Source of the DNA: Vanrija pseudolonga
Taxonomy: Eukaryota > Basidiomycota > Tremellomycetes > Trichosporonales > Trichosporonaceae
Direction of reading: 5' to 3'
NCBI RefSeq assembly: GCF_020906515.1
Contig: NC_085850.1
Location: 2,542,001 to 2,606,000 of the forward strand
Length of the DNA stretch: 64,000 nucleotides
The translations under genes and the position numbers were made by a program. The notes under the pieces are model-generated. The model had not been told where the DNA came from. It searched no databases and saw nothing but the letters and a program-made list of their open reading frames with translations. How positions within the stretch are numbered: position 1 is the stretch's first letter; every line of letters begins with the position of its first letter. Of the stretch, positions 46,140 to 57,675 are shown in pieces.

Positions 46140-46562
46140 ATGGTCTGCAAGAAGTGCGAGAAGGTGAGCTAGTGTGTCGACTGGCAGCTCACGCGCAGAA
46201 AACAGCAAGCATAGCCACGCTCGACACGTTCAAGTCGGTCGCTGGCTCGTCTTCGGGTGCCGGGGCGACGGGCGTGCGCAAGATCGGCGAGAACAAGCTG
46301 CTTACGGCGCGCGCGCGCGCCGCGCCATACGCCAAGCCTGGCGTCAGCCGCTCAAAGACCAACCCCTACGGCAACAAGTGCATCGACTGCAAGCAGCAGG
46401 TGCACCAGAACAATGCTACCCGCTGCCAGAAGTGCGCTTACAAGAAGGGGCTGTGCGCAATATGCGGCAACATTGTCTTGGACACTTCGAGTGGGTTTGG
46501 TTTGGCCGTGACGAACGGTATGGCATGCTGACTGTGCAGGGTACAAGCAGACCTCCAAGTAG
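46140..46562 (+). CDS. CRIPT-like zinc-binding protein
   Basis: CRIPT is a small cysteine-rich protein. Its mammalian form binds PDZ domains, and more generally it is reported as a spliceosome-associated factor. Three exons, 46140-46163, 46199-46490 and 46540-46562, give 112 residues. The start MVCKKCEK, then TLDTFKS, match the family N-terminus. Paired CxxC motifs follow: CKKC, CIDC, CQKC and CAIC, which should bind zinc. The stretch TNPYGNKCIDCKQQVHQN and the C-terminal YKQTSK are family signatures. The first exon codes for only eight residues. The classical PDZ-binding end (TSV in animals) is TSK here, so PDZ binding is unlikely; that is inference. Confidence 0.94.
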
Positions 46563-46746
46563 ACCACTGGCGGCAGCAGCAAGATAGACCCAACCCTTCG
46601 CTCCATCCACCACGCCTCGCCCAAGCAAATGCTTCATTGAATACCCAAAGATCGTCGCCCGTTCGTTCCTACTTTGTCAATATATGTTGTATGAAGGTAT
46701 CAAAGAGCCCAGGGGTATAAGTTGTAACAACATCAAATCGACACAC

Positions 46747-49700
46747 CTATCGTCGCAGAAGACTGCCAAACCGCCTCAACGTGTCGCGCTTGCTCGCCAC
46801 ACTCGCGCCGTCGTTGTCTTTCGACGCTCTGCTGTCCACAGAATTGACTCCACCGCTCGCGCCCGAGCTGACGCTCTCCCGTGTGCTCGTGCTCACTCGC
46901 ACGGCAGCAGGAACGGCGGCGACACTCGACGTAGCCGAGTTGGGGACCTCTGGTCGTGTGCCCGACTCACTCGGGCGACCCATGCCGCTGGCAACGCTCA
47001 ACGACTGGGCAAACTTCTCCGCCTTCGCAGTCCCGGGTGAGCCGTCGTCGGTGGCCGCGGTAGACGGGGTTACCGATGGCGCAACGGACGCCACAGACTT
47101 GCGCGCATTGTGGCCGTTACCGTTGGCTCTCACGGACAAGTTGCGAGAGATTGCTGACCCCGAGATGGACGCTCGTGGGCTGAGCAGGATGCCACCAGCT
47201 TTCGGGGTATCACCCTGACCGCCCGCGGAGCTGGACGGGACCTGACTGATCACGCTCTGGCGAACGTCTGGGAGTGCCGAGTTTCGTGGGCCAACACGGA
47301 GCGTCGGGAGGACGTAACTGCTTCGCGAAGTCCTCTTCGAATGCGGCTCGGTCGACAGCGCCGAGGTGGGGCGAGAAGACTCGGGCTTGGACTCGTGCGT
47401 GGCGACGCTGGTAGACAGACGAGGAGGTGTACTGCTCGCGTCAGACAGGCGAGGGAGTCTGAGAATCTCGTCGGCGTAGGCCTTGTTGTACAGCGTTCGG
47501 AGAGCCTCGTGGAACGCAATATCCTTGTTGACGCGCTGGTGCGCGGAGAGACCCTTCTGAATAGTGCGGACATAGTCGAGCACGGCTTCACGGAGTGTGG
47601 CCACATTCTGCTTCTCGGTCAGGTGGCGCTCAACGTATGCCGGGTCCAGGAAGTGCTTCTTGTAGAGCGGAACACCGCCGTTGACACGAGAGTCGACAGC
47701 ACCGTTCAAGGCAGTGCCGAGCATCTTGACGTCCACGTTCTCCGCGTCTGTCAGCTTGCTGAGGTCGCGGTCAGCCTTGCGCACAGCCAGAATGGCAGTG
47801 TCGACTGGCGAGATGTGGTGGTGGTGAATGTGAACGACCTCGGCACGGCTCTGCAGAGCCGGCAGCTCATTCGACGTTGTAAGCGTTGTCTTCTCCAGCC
47901 ACTGAAGGATCGGCTCGCGCTCCTCGGGATCGACAATGTACGGCCGCATCGTCTCAAACTGGTTGACGGAGCTCGTCTTGTAGTAGGTCTGAACAGCAGG
48001 CTCCACTCCATCACGGAAGACGGGTTTGGTGAGGTCCGGCACTGGCGTGACGCTGGTGACCCATACCACCGGGTCGGTGCCGTAGCGCACCGTGTCGGAA
48101 GGAGGAATCTTTGACTTGTAGACCTGAGCGTCGGGGTGCTTGACCTGCAGAGCTTCGCAAAAGTCGACGTATCGCTGCCATGGCGCACCGCGAACAATAA
48201 ACTCCTTGTCAAGGTTGATGGTCGTAAAGTTGCCAAAGTAAGCCACCCGGAAGTACTCCGGCTTGGGACGGGTTGACGCGCCCATACTCTCCCAAAGCTT
48301 GGCTTCGTGGTTGAGAAGCTCTGAAATGCGCTCAATATTGAAGGTGACTTGACGGTGTTGGGCCACTAGTTCCTTGCAAATTTCTGCAGAATGCTCGTAC
48401 GCCTCGGCTTCGGCAAGGTACTCGAGGACGTGGTAAAGCAGTGCCTCCTTGCGTTCAAACTGAGTCTGAGCGGGCAACTGCAAGCCACCGTGGTTGAACT
48501 CGTCGACCAGTTCACCATCCATCTTCCACTCGTGAAGGTCGGCGTGCAGTTTGAGTGCGAGACCTGCGCCAAGCCAATCGCCTGCCTCCGCATTGATGGA
48601 GACGAGATGGTGGACGAAGCGGATGTAGAGATCGTCGCGGCCCACCCGGGAGAAGAATTCCATCAGACGGACAGTGGCAGCCACGCGCTCCTCCTTCCAT
48701 TGCGGGGTCTCGGGGAGGTCCCGTACGGCCATGAGCAGGTCGATGAACAGCTCGACCTGATCCAGGAACGGAGCGACGTGATCACGGAAGTTGGAATCGA
48801 TTTCAGGGGTGGCCTCGAAGACGTTACGAAGCCGAGTAACGAAGTAGGCTCGTGTGCCTGACTCGCTCGCCGAGATCGACTTCTGGGTGAACTGCGAGTA
48901 ACGTCAGCGGCTGTGGGATGTCTCGGGTGTGTGACAACTTACAAGTAACTCGAGTTTCTGGAAAATCTCCGTCTGGATGGCATGGAACTTGCCGTCGAGT
49001 ACGTACTCGGCGTAGATCATCGAGAACAGAATCTCGACCGCCACCTCGCACAAACGGTCGTGCGAAGTCAGGCACAGGGTCAAGATACGTTCCGCAAGGC
49101 CCGTGAAACGAGTCTGGTATCCTCCGTAGCGTGGCGATCCCTTGGGGCCGAGCGACTGCCAGCCCATTGTGTTCCACAACCTCTGTAGCAGGGTTGCGCC
49201 GTCGTCCCTCAGGTCTCCGGCAATGATCCAACCGGCACGGCGACGCTGCAGGCCCTGGTCCTCGAGAGACAGTTCCTCACTGCCGCACATGTCGCAGAGA
49301 AGGCCGATCAAACGCGTCCACAGGTCGACATCGAACCGCTCCATGTCCTCGATGGGCGGCACGTACTCTTCGCGTGTAAGGTGCTCCAAAACAGGATCGA
49401 CCCATCGGACAACGGCGGTGAATGCGAGGCCAGAGAGCGTGAGCCACTGGCGGGGGAAAGCCTCAAAGTTGATGACCGAGTCGAAGACGCTGAACGAACG
49501 CTTGAGGATGGCAGTCACCTGGTCGACATCGCTCATGTCAAGGAGCTCGTCCAACCATCGGACAATGTTGATCCGCGGTGAAGCGATCACCAGCGTGAAG
49601 ATGACGACCGAGGTTTCAGCCAGAGCGCACTTGAAGATGCCGGCCGGTGGTAAGCCCTCCTCTTGGTCCAGGAGTGATGGTGGCGGGAGGTCCGACACCA

Positions 49701-52700
49701 GGGCGAAGGGGTGAGAGTTGGGGAACACGTCGGGAGTAGACTTCCAAACAGTCAGTGATGAGCGGTGGCGTTCCAGCAGCGAGAGAGTAGAGTCCGAGTT
49801 GAGCTCAAGGTACGAGTCGAATAGGAGCGGCAGGATGGACAGGCAGTACTCGATGTTGTCCTCTTCTTGTGACAAGAGCATCGGGTCAGACTTGATGATC
49901 GGCGAGTCTAACAACTCCTGTAGCTTGTTGACAGTCCATGCCATGATCGAGATGGCAAGGCGGTTGCACTCAAGCCAACGGATCTGGCGACTGTCCTTGG
50001 TGGCCTGCGTCTCGTTGCGGGCCGAGTAGAGGTCCTCCTCGTAGCGACCCACGTGGGGCTTGATCCAGCGAATGATGGCCGGAATGAGCTCTGCACGAGT
50101 CTCGGAGAAGTCGAGGAGGGTCTTGACGATCTGCAGAATGAGAAGCAGCTTGTAGATCGCAAGGTTGCCCTGCGCGGTTGTCAGAGTGTCGGTGAATACG
50201 ATCACCATCTCGGCAATCTCTTCTGGCGGGAACACCTGGGCAAGATCGGGAAGGATGTCGGCATAGTGCTGCACAGCCAAGGTCTGCGAACCAATCAATG
50301 CCCTGTCGCTGGAGATCATAATGTTGTTGATCTCCTCCAGAATTTCTCGGGTCTGGCGTTTGAAGTCGGCCTCGATCTGCGCTGACGACGGGCCAAGAGA
50401 CGATCCGCGCGAGCGGTCAAGTTCGCGTGACCGAATGACGAAGCGGAAGACGTTGTGCCAGACCTTGAGAAGCGAGCGGTACTCCTGCGTCGCAGGACGT
50501 CCCATCACCGCCTTCATGGCGCGCAGTAGGTGGGGTGCTGAAGAGGCGAAGCCAAAGTGCTTAGAGGTGTACGAGGCCAGGGTCGAGGTGAATGAGGGGA
50601 ATCGGCGATCGAAGGCCATGGACAGAACCTTGATCAGGCCCTTGAATACAAGGTCGTCCACCTCCTCTCGTCGGTCACCGAGATGGCCGACCAGAATGGC
50701 GAACAGGGCGTCCAGAACCGGCTGAAGGAACTTGGCGATTTCGTCCTCACCAACAAAGCCGAACATCTGAAGCGTCTGGCACAGGGCCTCGGCATCGGCG
50801 CTCTGCCAAGAAAACAGGGCACGCAGTGTGTCGTCTTGTGTGTGCAAGGTCGAGCAGAGGAAGGTCCGGAGGGAGATGCGGTCCCGAAGCGCAGTCATGT
50901 TTCGCGATGACTCTGCGGAGAGGCGGGGCTCACCAGTCGAAGGCACCTTGAAGTAGAGGTTCGGCGTCGGCTGCATGCTCGACTTCTCCATGTGGTAGAG
51001 AATCAATTCGTGCTTGCCGTCCTTGATCGAGGCGTTGTGGGAAAACAATGGCAGGTAGGCAAACGCGAAGGGCTTCTCACCGCCCTCCCCATTGGCAGTA
51101 TCACGCTCGCGAGTCCGGTGGCGGAACGAAAGGAACAAGTGGCAGTCGCCAGACCCCTGAGGAAGCGCAATCTTGATCAGCTCTCCGAATGTCGGTCGGT
51201 CGTTGTGGTAGTAGACGATTGAGTTGTACTGGGCAGTCGGGGGCTCGCCAGAACCGCCAGCGTACAGCGAGTCTGGAACCAGTGTGCCATCCGCGCGTCG
51301 GACCTCGAGGGATACCTGCGTGCTGGACGCAATAGGGGCGACCGTCTTCCTCACACGCAAAGTGCCTGCCGCCGGGAACAGCGTTGAGAAGGACGCCGCC
51401 CACAGCTTGATGTACAGGTCATTGCGAACAATGCCGGGAGGCACAACGTCCGGGAAGCCTAGCCGGGCCGTCTGAGGGGTCTCCAAGAGAAGCGAAGGGT
51501 GCTCCCTGATGACCGTCTCAAGCGGGCCGTGGAAGAGGCGCAGCCCGAAAGCCATGGCTTCCGCACGAGGCGATCGGTCGTAGGCCCGTTCGTTGTGCAA
51601 GATGATGTCGGCGTGCAATGTTGCAAACGTGCCTTCGTCGCGGGCAACGTAGATGGGCATGGCGTGGTCGTCGTTGCTGCCGTCACCTGTAAGTCGGGAC
51701 ATCTGGGGGAGCTCGAAGACGGCACATCCCAGAGGACGGCGCAAAGACCCGCGGGAGCTTGTGGTTGTGCTCTGGCTGACAATAGTATCGATCGTCTGGG
51801 TGCGCTGCGGCTCGTATCCAGTAAGCGAGGTGGATGATTCTTCTGGCCTGTTGTCAGAGATGGACATCGAACTCCTCCATTTGCTTCCTGGCTCGTTGTT
51901 GAACATTGTGCTGGTCCGTTTGCCGCTGGTGGACCAACGGCCCCCCTCAGGCGACCCAGCTGTGCTCGACTCGGCCGCCATCTTCATGCTTCCATTGCGG
52001 ACGATTCGACAGACGAGGTACGTGCCGCTGGCAACGTCGTCGGCGCGGAGGTCGGCAAACAGGGTCCTCAACTTGCCCAGTCGATGCTCAGCATCGCGTG
52101 CCGGGCTTCCATTGTGGTTGAGGATGAGGCAGAACTCTTCCGTCAAGAACTTGCCCTGGTCCTTGGAGTATAGGGAGAAGAAGAGCTCGGCCGTTTCGCC
52201 TGGAGAGCAGGGGCTGGCGACGAACGCGCGGAAGTCCAGTAGCAGGTGATAGCCGCTCGGTGCTGTATCGGCCTCGCGTGCCGCTTCGAGCGCAGTCGTG
52301 ACGGGCGCCTTGATGGCCAGTGGTCGTGGAATCGTTGACTTGCCGAACAACGCGTCGAGTGGGACCAAGTCGATGTATGCCAGTTGAACCTGGTAGACAT
52401 AAGCCAGCACACCGCCCATCCAACCCGAGCTAGTGAGGGCACGATCCTTGTCGACACCGACCACGCTGCCATCTTCCAGACTGCGCACAATGACCTCGAG
52501 ACCCTGGGCGACGTTGCACTTGACGAGTCGTGAGACACATTCTCGGCGAATGCGGACCAGCTCGTCACCGCTCAACATTTGCGAGAGCAGCTGTCGGCGG
52601 CCCAGAAACAATGCATCGATGTGTTGGACGACGTTGTTGAGCAGGCGGTACTCGCGCATGGCGAGGTAGGTCGGCAGCCTCTGTAGAGTGTTGTCAGGAA

Positions 52701-53572
52701 AGAGCTCGACGACACCCACACTAAGGCTACTTACGGCATACCACTCTCGGATCGCACATGCGATCTCATCCACTAGGGGCCACTGCTGACCGGCCACGGT
52801 CGAGTCGCCAGCAGTCAATGTAGGCAGTGGCGGTTGCTCCTTTTCTCTTGGCTTGGCTAGGACGAGAGAGGCTGGTCTGCGATTCCGCTTGAGGAGGCCA
52901 GACGAGCCGTTGGATCGACCAGCGGCGTCGCTTTCAGTACTGGAGACGCCGTTGGTCCTTCCGTCGATTTCGTCCTCGTCCTCTTCCCGGACTGCGGCCA
53001 TCTCTCGTCGGAGGTCATGAGCACGGTCCTTTGCCAGTTCACGTGCACGCTCGTGGGCTGCGGTCAACACGTCACTCTCGGTGACCGCGTTCGGTCGCAC
53101 ATGGACGGCTGCCGCGGGGAAGATGCCGATGAGCACCGAGGGCTCTGCTTTTGGGAATACTGTTGGAGCATCGGGCGACGGCATGAGCATTGGCAAGGAC
53201 ACGCCCTGGACAATGTAACTGTGCAAGGGAACGACTAGTTTAGCGGACGACTAGCACCACGCGGGTGGGTGTTACCCAGCTCACTTACCCTCGATACCAG
53301 ATCGAGCTGTCACCCGCGTCGTCGAGCGATCGATACTCTTCGAAAGCAAAGAACTCGTCGCCGACATCGAGCGTGACCTCGTGTGGGTTGCCGCGTGTTG
53401 TTGAGAACGAGTCATCTGCGCGTGAGCCGGCCCATGAGAAGCGGTTCTTGGTGGACCGGATGGTGGCGGTTGGAGATGCTGGCAGCGACTGGGCTGGGTG
53501 GAAGGGGTGGACTACCAGGCCCGAGTAGATGTGGGGGAGGGGCTCCCAAGAGCCGCTCCTTCTGGGGGGCAT
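46747..53572 (-). CDS. DOCK-family guanine nucleotide exchange factor (SH3-DHR1-DHR2)
   Basis: DOCK proteins activate Rac/Cdc42-type GTPases, usually with an ELMO partner; the fungal counterpart is Dck1. Exons on the minus strand are 53572-53289, 53218-52735, 52680-48943 and 48891-46747, giving 2216 residues. Residues ~60-105 form the SH3 domain (DVGDEFFAFEEYRSL, WYRGYIV). A C2-type DHR1 domain lies near 670-820 (RNDLYIKLWAASF, FAFAYLPLFSHNASIKDGKH). A long helical array follows. The catalytic DHR2 domain is near 1570-1980 (FFSRVGRDDLYIRFVHHLVS, RVAYFGNF, YKTSSVNQFETMRPYI, VPLYKKHFLDPAYVE). The last ~235 residues are Ser/Thr-rich and disordered. Intron 52681-52734 is 54 nt with no stop in frame, so an unspliced form stays open. 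An upstream in-frame Met 25 codons earlier is possible but reads like leader. Confidence 0.93.
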
Positions 53573-53950
53573 TAGTACGTGCACTCGAACGCGAGACGCG
53601 TAGAGGCCAAGTGAGAGGCGAGATGCGTGAAAGGGATGTGCGGACAAGTGTGATGTGCTGGCCGCGGGTGGTGATGGTGGGATTGCTCACCGTGAAGGCC
53701 CCGAACTGGCGCTCGGGCCGGCCATTGCAATGGCAAACTGTCTGGGCGTTTGGTGTGGTGGAGGTTGGCGTGTCCGTGTCGTGTCGTGTTTATGGGTATT
53801 GAGGCGTCGTGCTGCCGAGAGTGGATAGTGTCATGAAACGCGTAGAGTAAAAAAGGTCGAGCGAGTGTAAGAGATGAGAGTGAGTCGAGATGATGGCCAG
53901 ACTCCAAAAGTGTCGTGTCTCGCTTGTGCCGTGTGCGCGCGGCGGGTCGA

Positions 53951-53975
53951 TGCAGGCAGGCAGGCAGGCAGGCAG
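53951..53975. repeat. (CAGG)n microsatellite, short
   Basis: About six GCAG/CAGG units lie here, the same unit as the longer array about 100 bases downstream. It is seen directly. Confidence 0.85.
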
Positions 53976-54081
53976 CCGGGCTAGCTTGGCTACTAAGTGT
54001 GGTGTTGATACAGCAGGGGGTGGGTGTTTTGGCAAGCAAGCAGCGTGCAGCGTGTGGTGTGTGTGTGGGCGGGGCGACGGC

Positions 54082-54124
<43 letters not shown>
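54082..54124. repeat. (CAGG)n microsatellite, about 10 units
   Basis: A perfect four-base array gives Cys/Leu/Pro-rich spurious ORFs on the minus strand and Gln/Ala/Gly-rich ones on the plus strand. Its length is likely to vary between strains. Confidence 0.92.
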
Positions 54125-54551
54125 CCCGCTGAGCCCGGCAGCAAGTCAGGCGGGCAGGGTGTCAGGTGGCACAGCGGCATGAGCGGGAAGGAAGGGGGGG
54201 TGGTCGAGGGAAGGACCGCCTTCCCCGACCTTGAGCCTGCGGCATTCACCCACCCAGCCAAACCCAGCCGACAGCCGGCCGGCCTCGCCTTGGGCTGTCC
54301 GATGCAATGGTTCATCCCTTCGTGCCTAGGCCGATCCTGAATAGGAATACAGGTGCCAAATCCTAAAGCCTGGACCCTGGGGCCATTACAATCGCAAACA
54401 AATGCCATTACCAAATGGCACCTATGGACCCTTGAGTCTTGATGCATCCAAAATATATCCCCACACCGTCATCAACATTACTTTCAGGTCCTCAACTTTT
54501 TATCGTAGGACAGACACGACTCGTTTGGCCTTTCTTTCATTACATCACAAC

Positions 54552-57500
54552 ATGACCGGCAAGCATATAGAGTGAGTAAACGGCCCACCGGTCCTCCAGC
54601 GATTCAATGCACTCACCTGTTTAGGGTATGCTCACTTCAAGATACCTTCTCCCACACCCGCTACTTCCTCAATCTGAGGACAAAGTCCACGCCGGCCACC
54701 TACCGTCGGCTACTCCTCTTCCGTATCAACAAGCCGTCGGCAGCACCAGTCACCAACAGTCCAAGCCAGCATGACCAAGCCGAGTCGTCAAACAGTCCCA
54801 GCCCCGTCAGCGACTCTGCCCTGACAGAGTTTTATTGCATGGAGGAGACTTGCCCCCACCTCGGTGCTCCTTTGAGCCATGCGGAGCTGGAGATTGACGA
54901 TATCGAGAACACGCGTACCATCGGTTAGTTGGGTTCGTCCCGTTTGATCATGACTTCTGACCGAATGCTCGAGTGTGCCCTTGGCATCATTATGACTTTG
55001 GTGAGCCCCCTGCGTAATCTACAAGCGCCTGGCTAACACTACCGCTGCAGACCTGCGAGGAGGAACGAGTGGTATGTTGGCGCCGAGGCCCCCTTTGGTC
55101 CCCATACTCCCAATTAACTCTTTGCAGCGACCGGTTTGAGCACTTGCACATATAATGTCAAAGTTGAGGGGACGGGTAGCGACGCGACTGTATGGGTCGA
55201 GAGTCCGCCAAACGAGGGCGACCATGCCTGGGAGGTTGTCGAATTCAGAGGAGTCAGTGAAGGTAAGTCGATGCAGAGGGACGTGAAGTGGGTTAGGATT
55301 TGACATCCCTTTGCAGAGTTTGCAGACCCGCCACCACTCTCGCTCCAATCTCTCGAGCTCCACGACCACGAGACCACGCACGCGCCATCACAAAAGCACG
55401 CCGAGCTGCCGGAGGAACTGCCGAAGACGCTCCTCGAGTTCGCCCACCTTATTCTCGCAACATCAGATCCCGTTGTCAAATGCTCACTGACACGAGAGGC
55501 GGTCGTCCGTATGCGCGCCGGCAAGTTGCGGTCCATCCGTCCCAGTTTGGCGGAGGTGAAGCGAGTCCGTGCGGATGTGGGACTCCTCGACGAACCTCCG
55601 CGAGAACAGGTCGCCGTTCCGCCAGGGCGTACGGGTAAGCGGTGAGTGTCATCCGTGACGTGGGAGGTGTGAGAAAATAATATTCGGCTGGGGGAGCTCA
55701 TGGGGAGGAGGACGAGACAGGGGTGTCGAGCGCGAGCGCGAGAGGGCATCACGGGCCAGCTCCTTGCCCACTTTCACCTGGACACGGTGCGGAGACGCAC
55801 ATGGGCTCACCGTGATTTTTGTCAAGCCCAGGAGTGAAGCTTGGGCAGAGGCACGCTGGGCTCTCCGTTACTCGAGGCAGCCGTGAAAGTCGTCTCCGCA
55901 CCACTTTGTGGACTCAAAGCGGCCCGCTAGCTTGGAGTCGCCAAGTCTGCTCGGATAATCACGACGGCGTCCATCTCACCTAAAAGTCGCTGTGGTTGCC
56001 GCTTGGTCCTGCCGCAGACGAGGTGGATTACACGAAGCCTGCTGTGGCCTGGATCCCTGTTTACCGCGGTTATCAGCTAGAGGCTATTGGTGTGGGCAGG
56101 AGATTTCTCTGATGCAGTCGTACTGCTAGCGTGTGTCCGTGACCATGCAGCGAACTACTGCTCGGGGTGATGTTCGGCTGGCAGCGAGCTGATGTCGATC
56201 ACAGCGGCAAGGGAGGCTCAGAGAAATCAAGGATTTTGATGCTCCGTGAGTGATGTGTGGGGTGCAGTCGAGAAGTATGGCAGCTGACCATCCGCCTTCG
56301 ACACCAAACGTGCCCACTCAAACGCCGGCCACACGCTCCACCCCACCAGACGCGCTTGCCAACATTGAGCAATATGCCATCGACCTCGCATGGGACATTA
56401 TTGCCAGGTTCGCGGAATTCGAGGTGGACGGTGAACGGCTCCCAGTCGACTTCTTCCTCGACTGGGCGAAGGTCGCCGAAGATGAGGCGAAACACTACTC
56501 ACTGCTGAGTAAAAGGCTCGTCGTGAGTGCTTGCTCGGAAATCGTAGAACGCCTGCTGACTGTGACAGGAAATGGGCTCCTATTTTGGTGCTCACACAGG
56601 TGAGTGGAAGAAGGAAATGCGCCCCGCACGAGTCGTTGCCAGAGCAATATCAACAAAAAAGGCAAGGGCTGACGGGCTCCCCCTCGCCGTCCCCGCCTCT
56701 GCGCCTAACCAACCTTTGCCCGCTGTGTGTTTTTTTTTTTACGGCGACCCAAACTACCTTTGTTCAGTGCATGCTGGATTGTGGGAGTCTGCCAGCGACA
56801 CTGCAGAGTCTCTACTGTCTCGAATCGCCATCATCCACCTAGTGGCGGAAGCTCGGGGGGTGGATATGAACCCACTCACGATGGCCAAGTTGCGTGCTGC
56901 AGAGGATGCCGAATCGACCCGCATCTTGGAGATTATCCATGCTGACGAAATTACGCGTGAGTAACTTGGCCCATGTGACTTGTTCGGAAGCCAGTGTTCA
57001 AACACCGCCGAACAAAAGGCGACTGGCCAAAGTGGCGGTGGTATGTTGGCGTGCAACGACGCACTCTGGGTGGTTGGCGGTGGGATTGAAGCGGATCTTG
57101 GCGTCGACATGCGCAGCCAACGAGGAACGGGGTGCTGACTGCACCTAGATGTGACGACTGGGCACCGCTGGTTTTCTTGGATGTGAGTGTGAAGTGGCGA
57201 ATTGGCACGGGCTTGGCGTGGCACTAACAAGGACACGCAGTTGCCATAAGCGAGGCTTGGATCCAGTGCAGCAGTTTCGTCTGGAAGTGTCCAACAACTT
57301 CCACGGGGATCTCAAGGGCCCCTTCAATGTGGAAGACAGAGCAAAGGCGGTGGGTCGATGGCTTGGTGGCTTGATTGTCTCTGCCTCTGTACTTGTCCTG
57401 GTGGTTGCCAGTGCCTGTCGGCTTGCCTATGTGTCACACGGTAGTGTGCCTCGGCGCAGATGCGGCCCCCTGCATTCTCGCCGCGAGGCGTCACATATCC

Positions 57501-57675
57501 ACCACTCTCGGTTACAAGCCATTGCTAACCTAGACCGCCACTTCAGGGCCTGACGCCCGACTTTTATACCGACCTGCGTGGGCACCACCAGCGACGAGAG
57601 GACAGGCAAGCCGCTTATGCGCACGGAGGAGGAAAGAGCGGGGGTGACGAGCACTTGCACCCCCGACTCACATGA
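54552..57675 (+). CDS. Rieske [2Fe-2S] domain fused to DUF455 ferritin-like domain
   Basis: Exons: 54552-54571, 54625-54923, 54974-55000, 55051-55071, 55128-55262, 55317-55634 (or 55641), then after a ~0.7 kb interruption 56350-56522, 56569-56599, 56768-56956, 57149-57182, 57241-57349 and 57547-57675. This model gives 494 residues in frame. Residues ~95-145 are a Rieske domain: CPHLGAPLSH supplies one Cys-x-His pair and CPWHHYDFD the second Cys-x-x-His. From about residue 205 a DUF455 domain begins (LLEFAHLILATSDP, LTREAVVRMRAGKL) and resumes after the long intron (ALANIEQYAIDLAWDII, VAEDEAKHYSLL, HLVAEARG, DEITHVTTGHRWF). Its Glu/His residues sit as in diiron ferritin-like folds. The role is unknown; electron transfer from the Rieske cluster to a diiron centre is inference. 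Alternatively it is two genes, but the DUF455 domain itself would then be cut in half. Confidence 0.75.
55635..56349 (+). other. Unusually long intron (or insertion) inside the DUF455 domain
   Basis: This is the 715-base stretch between the two halves of the DUF455 domain. Two good donors exist (GTAAGC at 55635, GTGAGT at 55642), and a CACCAG acceptor ends at 56349. Most introns in the window are 33-60 nt. It contains a 12-bp inverted repeat (55786-55797 against 55891-55902) but no ORF I recognise and no transposase. An in-frame ATG at 56277 could start a shorter DUF455-only product. Confidence 0.55.
55786..55902. repeat. 12-bp perfect inverted repeat with ~93-base loop
   Basis: GGTGCGGAGACG at 55786-55797 is matched by its reverse complement at 55891-55902. 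It lies in the long intron of the Rieske-DUF455 gene. It may be chance or part of an RNA structure. Confidence 0.6.

Larger units (their letters stand above)
53573..54551. other. Divergent intergenic region with CAGG repeats
   Basis: These 979 bases lie between the divergent DOCK and Rieske-DUF455 genes. They contain two (CAGG)n runs. The segment 54340-54550 is AT-richer, with T-runs near the downstream start, and probably holds the promoter of the plus-strand gene. The overlapping ORFs are repeat-driven. Confidence 0.5.

Noticed and set aside
54082-54124. Possible telomere-like or CRISPR-like repeat
   Set aside because: It is a plain four-base microsatellite with no spacers and no telomeric unit.
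55635-56349. Transposon inserted in the long intron
   Set aside because: There are no terminal inverted repeats at the edges, no target-site duplication that I can see and no transposase; only a short internal inverted repeat.
56277-57675. Stand-alone DUF455 gene starting at the ATG at 56277
   Set aside because: The first ~60 residues of the DUF455 domain are encoded upstream, before 55635, so a separate gene would be half a domain; kept only as an alternative product.
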